This document shows positions 58,458-64,000 of a DNA stretch of 64,000 nt, piece after piece (the stretch's first letter is position 1; the number at the start of each line of letters is the position of its first letter). This DNA is from Papio anubis. Taxonomy: Eukaryota; Chordata; Mammalia; Primates; Cercopithecidae. The translations under genes and the position numbers were made by a program. Where the stretch lies: the NCBI RefSeq assembly GCF_008728515.1, contig NC_044977.1, positions 2,689,501 through 2,753,500 of the forward strand, read 5' to 3'. The notes beneath the pieces are model-generated. The model made no database searches. It saw nothing but the letters and a program-made list of their open reading frames with translations, and was not told the DNA's origin.

Positions 58458-58462
58458 CTACT

Positions 58463-58886
58463 TAATGAAGACCAAAAGCTACTAAATATTCTTTTGGAGC
58501 AAGACAGAGTGCAGTTTTGTTGTTGTTTTTAACCAATACTAAATATAAACAATATAGATTAGCCACCTGATCCTTCTGTCCTCTTCTCTCTGGTAACATG
58601 AATGCCTATGGCAAAGTATTTTAATTCTTTCTATAATCTGGGTTGAGCATGCTTGAACCCAGCATCAGTAGGAAAGGATAGTCTTCTTCCTCTCAAATCC
58701 TACCCCATGTCAAGGAGCTCAAGAGAATTTAAGATGAATATATCAAGAACAATACAGCTGAAACACATCACACTCCCAAGTCACAACCAGAGTTCTTCTT
58801 CTTCAAAGAAGTTAGTGTATATAAGTAAAGTCTTTCATATGAAAAAAGTCCAATAAATTTGTTTGTAATTTTTTTTAAAAAAAGCA
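58463..58886. other. Unique DNA
   Basis: No gene. A 67-codon frame at 58653-58856 has no visible domain. Confidence 0.4.
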
Positions 58887-58892
58887 TGCCTC

Positions 58893-59165
58893 ACTGGACA
58901 CGGTGGCTCACGCTTGTAATTCCAGCACTTTGGGAGGCCGAGGCAGGTGAATCACCTGAGGTTGGGAGTTCGAGACCAGCCTGGCCAACATGGTGAAACC
59001 CTGTCTCTACTAAAAATACAAAAATTAGCTGGACGTGGTGGTGGGTGCCTGTAATTCCAGCTACTCGGGAGGCTGAGGCAAGAGAATCACCTGAACCCAG
59101 GAGGAAGAGTTTGCAGTGAGCAGAGATTGCACCACTGCACTCCAGTCTGGGATACAGAGACTCCG
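58893..59165 (+). mobile_element. AluS-like without an A-tail
   Basis: Starts ACTGGACACGGTGGCTCACG and stops at GGATACAGAGACTCCG with no A-tail. The short TGCCTC lies on both sides (58887-58892 and 59166-59171), which may be chance. Confidence 0.88.
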
Positions 59166-59171
59166 TGCCTC

Positions 59172-60544
59172 TTCATGTTTCATGATTCCATGCTAAAACA
59201 TAATAAGAAAAAGAGAAAAGTTGGAGGAGTGCGTGTGTTTGTGGGTGTGTGACTTTCTTAAGCTTAAAGCAAACACTGAATATGTAATTTGTCCTTTCAG
59301 CTTATGTGGGTCAAGTCAATATCATCTCCCAAATTCAGTATTTCAAATTGAGATGTCATAAATTAGTTTCACTACTTCTTATTGTATAACGAGTGGCATT
59401 AACCCAGGTGGGCATGGTCGTGTGAATATATGAGCACCTTTTTGTGAGGGAAAGTCTCTCATCTTTGTGAAGAAGATGAATGCATTAGGTGCAATTATGA
59501 ACTTGAGTTACATCTTTCTTCATTATTCATTCTCAAGAGAATTTGAGATCATATTTTCTTTCCTTCCTGAATTATCTTGGTATATATAATAGGGGCTTGA
59601 TTAATTCACTTTGATTTTTTACATTTTCTTCTAGTTCAATGGCAAGAAATAAGCATTTTAAAAACCCAACTTTCAGAATTTTTGATCATTAATATTATTT
59701 TTAGTTTAAGTTTAAAAATGTTGCAAGTATGGATTTTCTTTTGAAGCATGGCTTTGAGTGAAAGGAGGGTCGTCAAACCCATTTATAGCATTACTTTATG
59801 CTCTCTCTTCTGTTTCAAGACTTCCAAAGAATTAATTAAAAGTTGATAGGATTGACCCTAAAACCAATTATCCTTTGATCTGAAATGCTGAGCACACACT
59901 ATTGAGTTTTCAAATAAATTGAAAAAAATTTTAGTCATGCAGCAGCATCATTATCTTAATTTATAAACATTAACACAAGAAAATATTGGATTTGTTTTAA
60001 ATAATTACTCCACACTGCATTACCAGTATTATCTCTTTCTGCTGTTTAGATGTCTGTCAGAATACATTCCCAATCTATAACAATGAACAAGCATGCAAAA
60101 TTTCTCTGATATTGAATAGAGTGTTCTAGTCGAGGTGTTTCTGGAGTTTAGTGACAGAGCATTTCACCAGATTTATACTGTATTTCAATTTCTCAGTTGA
60201 TGAAGTCTCTAACCTGTCTGTCTTTTCTATCCTGCAATATAGAGGACTGATGGCTTCAGGGACTTTTGCCCTCTAACCTTTAAATCTGTTTTCTTGTCAT
60301 TGTAACATGATTGTCCCATTTTCCATAAACACATTTAATTTTTCTTCCTCCACATATATGCACACAGACACACACACACACACACACACGCACACACAAT
60401 ATGAGATTTATAAAAATTACAGGCAGAGACTGAGCTTACTTGCACTGTAGGTTTTTTTTTTTTTTCATATTATCCTAAAAAATATTAAATGAAAGAAAAA
60501 TAAAAAGAGACACGAAACTCCTTGAAAACAATAGCTAATATTCC
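59172..60544. other. Unique DNA with a (CA)n microsatellite
   Basis: (CA)n at 60361-60398 with small interruptions. No gene or interspersed repeat assigned elsewhere. Confidence 0.45.
60361..60398. repeat. (CA)n microsatellite
   Basis: About 17 CA units with GA and CG interruptions. Confidence 0.92.
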
Positions 60545-60715
60545 GGTATCTTTATCACGTCGGGACACTGTGTTAAAAGTTTAAATGTAATCCTTTAATT
60601 TGAAGAGGAAGAGCTAAGGCTCAGAGATGTTGAAGAAGTTGCCAGGGTCTCCTGGGAGAATAAGTTTTCAGTCCAGGATCTAAATTGGGGAAGTTTGATT
60701 CCACAATCTTTCATT
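60545..60715 (-). repeat. Probable MIR SINE, minus strand
   Basis: GACACTGTGTTAAAAG, AATGTAATCCTTTAATTTG, AAGAGCTAAGGCTCAGAGAT, then GTCCAGGATCTAAATTG: diverged reverse MIR order. Confidence 0.6.
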
Positions 60716-61308
60716 ATGCTACCATGTGTTAGTTATTTAACAAGGACATTCTCTGCCCAATACAGAGCTGAAGAAAAAGCTGTAAAAAAGAATGACATGA
60801 CACCCTGTCTTTAAGACCTCCAGTAAGTCACCATTCTTAGTTTCTACAGTAACTTGTAAATAGCTTGGCTAAATACAATTTGTTGAAGCAATAAATAATT
60901 GAAGAAAGAAACAAGATCTGCCCAAGCAATTCCCATTTTAGGAACACAGTCAATTCTACTGTTCAGTAATAACACTGTTATTTGAACTTCAAATTAATTT
61001 GCATTTAGAGGCTTTATCTGTGGGTGAGGGGGGCTGGAGTATGGTTTCAGTGACGTTGGGAGATAGTTCTCAATGTGTCATTTAAACATTGACTTCAACG
61101 ACATTGAGAGAGAGTTCTCTACTTAACTTAATAAATCATATTTTAGAATGTTCTGTATTCACCCTGTGACCTTATATTATGTACTCCCTGCATACCTCAC
61201 ATAATCTTGGTGATATGCTTATTTTCATTTGACAATCAAAGGCTAGGCAATGGGCAGCCAAAGAAGCAAGAATGTAACATGACGAAATCTCAGTAAAGTC
61301 CCTTCTTT
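60716..61308. other. Unique DNA
   Basis: Nothing recognised. A short approximate repeat of TTCAGTGACGTTGGGAGATA and TTCAACGACATTGAGAGAGA lies at 61047-61115. Confidence 0.45.
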
Positions 61309-61319
61309 CTCCAGTCTTT

Positions 61320-61333
61320 CTTTTTTTTCTTTT

Positions 61334-61365
<32 letters not shown>

Positions 61366-61652
61366 TTGAGATGGAGTCTTGCTCTGTCATGCCCAGGCTG
61401 CAGTGCAGTGACGCATCTCAGCTCACTGCAACCTCCACCTCCCAGGTTCAAGCAAATCTCCTGCCTCAGCCTCCCAAGTAGCTGGGACTACAGGCGCACA
61501 CTGCCAAACCCGGCAAAATTTTTTGTATTTTAGCAGAGACGGGGTTTCACCGTGTTGCCCAGGCTGGTTGTGAACTCCCTATCTCCGGCAACCCGCCCCC
61601 CTCAGCCTCCCAAAATGCTGGGATTACAGGCATGAGCCACCAAGCCAGGCCT
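61320..61652 (-). mobile_element. AluS-like, minus strand
   Basis: Long degenerate reverse tail (TTTTTTTTCTTTTTTTTCTT). The target CTCCAGTCTTT (61309-61319) against CTCCAATCTTT (61653-61663) has one mismatch. Many CpG losses. Confidence 0.93.
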
Positions 61653-61663
61653 CTCCAATCTTT

Positions 61664-63091
61664 ACGTGGTAATATGTATTAGCATTATGTAGTTGCTTGA
61701 ACATGGCTTATCCAGTTACTTCTGGTTTTCCCTTTTATTTTTTGTAGTTGATGGGGAAGATCTTAGAAGAATTTCTTATTACCTCCATAAACATTTGTAA
61801 GAAAACAATAATAAATTTGTCCCAATACATTACCAAACTTCCACTGTTCTTTGTACAATACAGCTATAATTCTAATAAATCTCCAAAATTTTGCCAACAG
61901 ACTGGTTGATTTCCATACATACATTGTTGTCTCCCAAATAATAGGAAAGAAGTGAAGGAAATGTTCCCTAGCTTTCTCTATTGCTGCATCCTAAAATTTC
62001 TCCACATATAGCTCCATTTTTATACATAGCAGATTCTTCTGAATTATTTAGTTGTTTCCAGTATGTTTAGCACTTTCCTCTTTGAGCCACCTGAGAATTG
62101 CATCAATGTGCTATTTCTGCTCACTAATGAAAATGTCAAAGATCAGCTTTAAAAATGTTAAATAAAACTGAGCCAATCAGTCCCCTACCGTTGTTCATTT
62201 TGAAGCTGACTTTATTCAAAGACTGCTTTACTCCCTGTTGTTGCTTCTTAGCTAAGCCTGTAATTGTCAGTAAACATTATTAAACAGGTTTGGCATTGTC
62301 ACTGTGAAATAGATGCTCTTGACTATGATTAAAAGTAACCATTCAAAGTCAGGATTAAGTAAATATCATTAATTCAGTCTGATAGCCAGAGGAGTTCTAA
62401 AAATCACCCAACACCCAAACATCCAAACCACCCTCTCAAACTTGCTAATGTGTTCTGAAGGATTCATTTTATGAAGAATATTTCTGTGGAAAGCATCAAG
62501 AAAATAGTAAAGAATTTACAAATATATTTGTAACTATAAAGAATAAGAAATAGTTCTTTTAAAAACTTTATAAAAATTCAGGAAATCACACTGGTAGCAA
62601 TAACCACTATTAACATATCATATTTCCTTCCAAATATATTCATAAATTTGAGACATAAAATTGTATGTTTATATCCTGATTCTTTTTTCTTAACATTATA
62701 TTCCATGAGCTTTTTTATATCCTTAAAAATGTGTAATACATAATCTGTTTATAATGAAGGATATCCACAAAGTTGAGAAACATAGAATAAACTTACTTTA
62801 AAACAATATGTAAGTTACATTTTCAAATAATGCTCAACATGTTTTCAGGTGAAGTGCCTCTAAATTTACCGCAATGGAACCAATTGGTAATGTGAAAGGA
62901 GTATAATAAATATAACACAGAATGTCAAAAGTGTCTACATAGAAAAAATAGGGTGTATTTATTGCACTCTCTTCATATTAACAATTGTACATACCACTTA
63001 AAATTTAGAGATGCTTCATCTGAAAAGTGTCTGGAGGCTAAAGAAAAATAATTTGGATGTATTACTTAAAAGCACATCCAATATATAATTT
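61664..63091. other. Unique AT-rich DNA
   Basis: 1.4 kb with no gene or assigned repeat. Confidence 0.45.
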
Positions 63092-63103
63092 AGAACTAAG
63101 TTT

Positions 63104-63402
63104 GCCGGGCGCGGTGGCTCACGCCTGTAATCCCAGCACTTTGGGAGGCCGAGGCGGGCGGATCACAAGGTCAGGAGATCGAGACCTTCCTGGCTAACAC
63201 GGTGAAACCCCGTCTCTACTAAAAAATACAAAAAACTAGCCGGGCGAGGTGGCGGCGCCTGTGGTCCCAGCTACTCGGGAGGCTGAGGCAGGAGAATGGC
63301 GGGAACCCGGGAGGCGGAGCTTGCAGGGAGCCAAGATGGCGCCGCTCACTCCAGCCTGAGCCACAGAGCGAGACTCTGTCTCAAAATAAATAAATAAATA
63401 AA
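63104..63402 (+). mobile_element. AluY, Old World monkey type
   Basis: Has GGGAGCCAAGATGGCGCCGC and an (AAAT)n-type tail. The target AGAACTAAGTTT (63092-63103) against AGAACTAGGTTT (63403-63414) has one mismatch. Same subfamily signature as the copies at 1467 and 35074. Confidence 0.95.
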
Positions 63403-63414
63403 AGAACTAGGTTT

Positions 63415-64000
63415 ATCTTACAATTCTCACAAATAGTTCATCTAGTTAAAATGACATAGTCACAGTTAATATTTTTGGTATCTCTTCTTTTTACTGGTAA
63501 AATGCATCACTTGCCATTTTACTTTGACAACAAACGATTGACAAACTTTCATTGCATTAATACAAACTCTCAACCCTTTTCTCTGTAATCTCTTTCTCAA
63601 ATCAGATCTATGAAAACATAAAGTAACAGTTAAACCACATTCTCAGAACTCTCATGACTATCATGTTGCACTTTTTCATCATTATTTTTAACCTCTTGTC
63701 AATAGGAAGACAAGATTACCATAAATAATGATTTATGTTTATGTTTGACCATCTGATAGTGAGATTTTACCATCAGACCATCAAATATAAATGCTTACAC
63801 AAGAGAGGATACCAAAGAATTGTTTACTTTGACCTTTAAGTCCTTTATTACATGATATAAGGCACCTGCTTTCATTATTATAATAACAGTATCATTTTTA
63901 CTTTTTTGCAAAGGCCCTCTTCTATTAGCCTGGTTAAATGTGGAATAGGGACCGAGAATGGGGTTACACACTTCACCCTAGGAATGAGGAGTGATGGGAC
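63415..64000. other. Unique AT-rich DNA to the window end
   Basis: No gene or repeat recognised. It contains an approximate palindrome-like stretch around 63735-63790 (GACCATCTGATAGTGAGATT and TACCATCAGACCATC). Confidence 0.4.

Noticed and set aside
1..64000. Search for a bacterial or phage-type defence system, CRISPR array, operon, tRNA or rRNA
   Set aside because: The DNA is primate, with no clustered coding regions, no spaced direct repeats of CRISPR type, and no tRNA or rRNA sequence recognised.

Overview
This is AT-rich nuclear DNA from a primate, almost certainly an Old World monkey (macaque, baboon or vervet type). The evidence is 23 Alu SINEs, HERV-H, HERV-W and MaLR LTRs, and several young AluY copies with changes typical of cercopithecid AluY subfamilies (GATCCGGCC or GATGGCGCC in the right monomer where standard AluY has GATCGCGCC). 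I find no host protein-coding gene, rRNA, tRNA or CRISPR array. Every open reading frame over about 80 codons that I could interpret is a by-product of Alu, LTR or ERV sequence. The window looks intergenic or deep-intronic.

Layout. 1-1900: old LINE-1 sequence split by an AluY. 1900-6060: unique DNA with one MLT1 LTR. 6060-9710: seven Alus. 10513-11266: a solo HERV-W (LTR17-type) LTR. 12293-13427: a class I LTR hosting a second LTR. 13430-16800: unique. 17245-17793: a 549-bp solo LTR. 18838-21911: an LTR zone in which a host LTR carries a HERV-H LTR7, another class I LTR and an AluY. 22060-23770: a MER5-type transposon split by an LTR, then L2 relics. 25157-32862: a complete but decayed ERV-L provirus on the minus strand, with both LTRs, dUTPase, integrase and reverse transcriptase remnants and four Alu insertions. 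33000-41000: Alus (one Alu inside another), L2, MIR and microsatellites. 42142-43771: a three-level nest of AluY inside a class I LTR inside a MER2/Tigger element. 48015-48761: two MLT1 LTRs in inverted orientation. 53459-53580: a 37-bp minisatellite. 53690-58457: two LTR-int-LTR MaLR elements (THE1-like, then MST-like) in inverted orientation. 58900-64000: three more Alus in unique DNA.

No genes act together here. What the window records is insertion history. Target-site duplications (TSDs) can be read directly for most elements and fix boundaries and order. The best examples are CTACT for the MST element, CTCTC for LTR7, ACAT for the 549-bp LTR, ACAA for the LTR nested in an LTR, CACT for the LTR inside MER2, and 10-18 bp duplications around many Alus. 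I found no new functional system. The most useful observations are the nested insertions, the inverted MaLR pair, the ERV-L provirus, three paralogous copies of one LTR family, and an unassigned ~120-bp repeat present twice. Family names come from recognising sequence, not from a database search.
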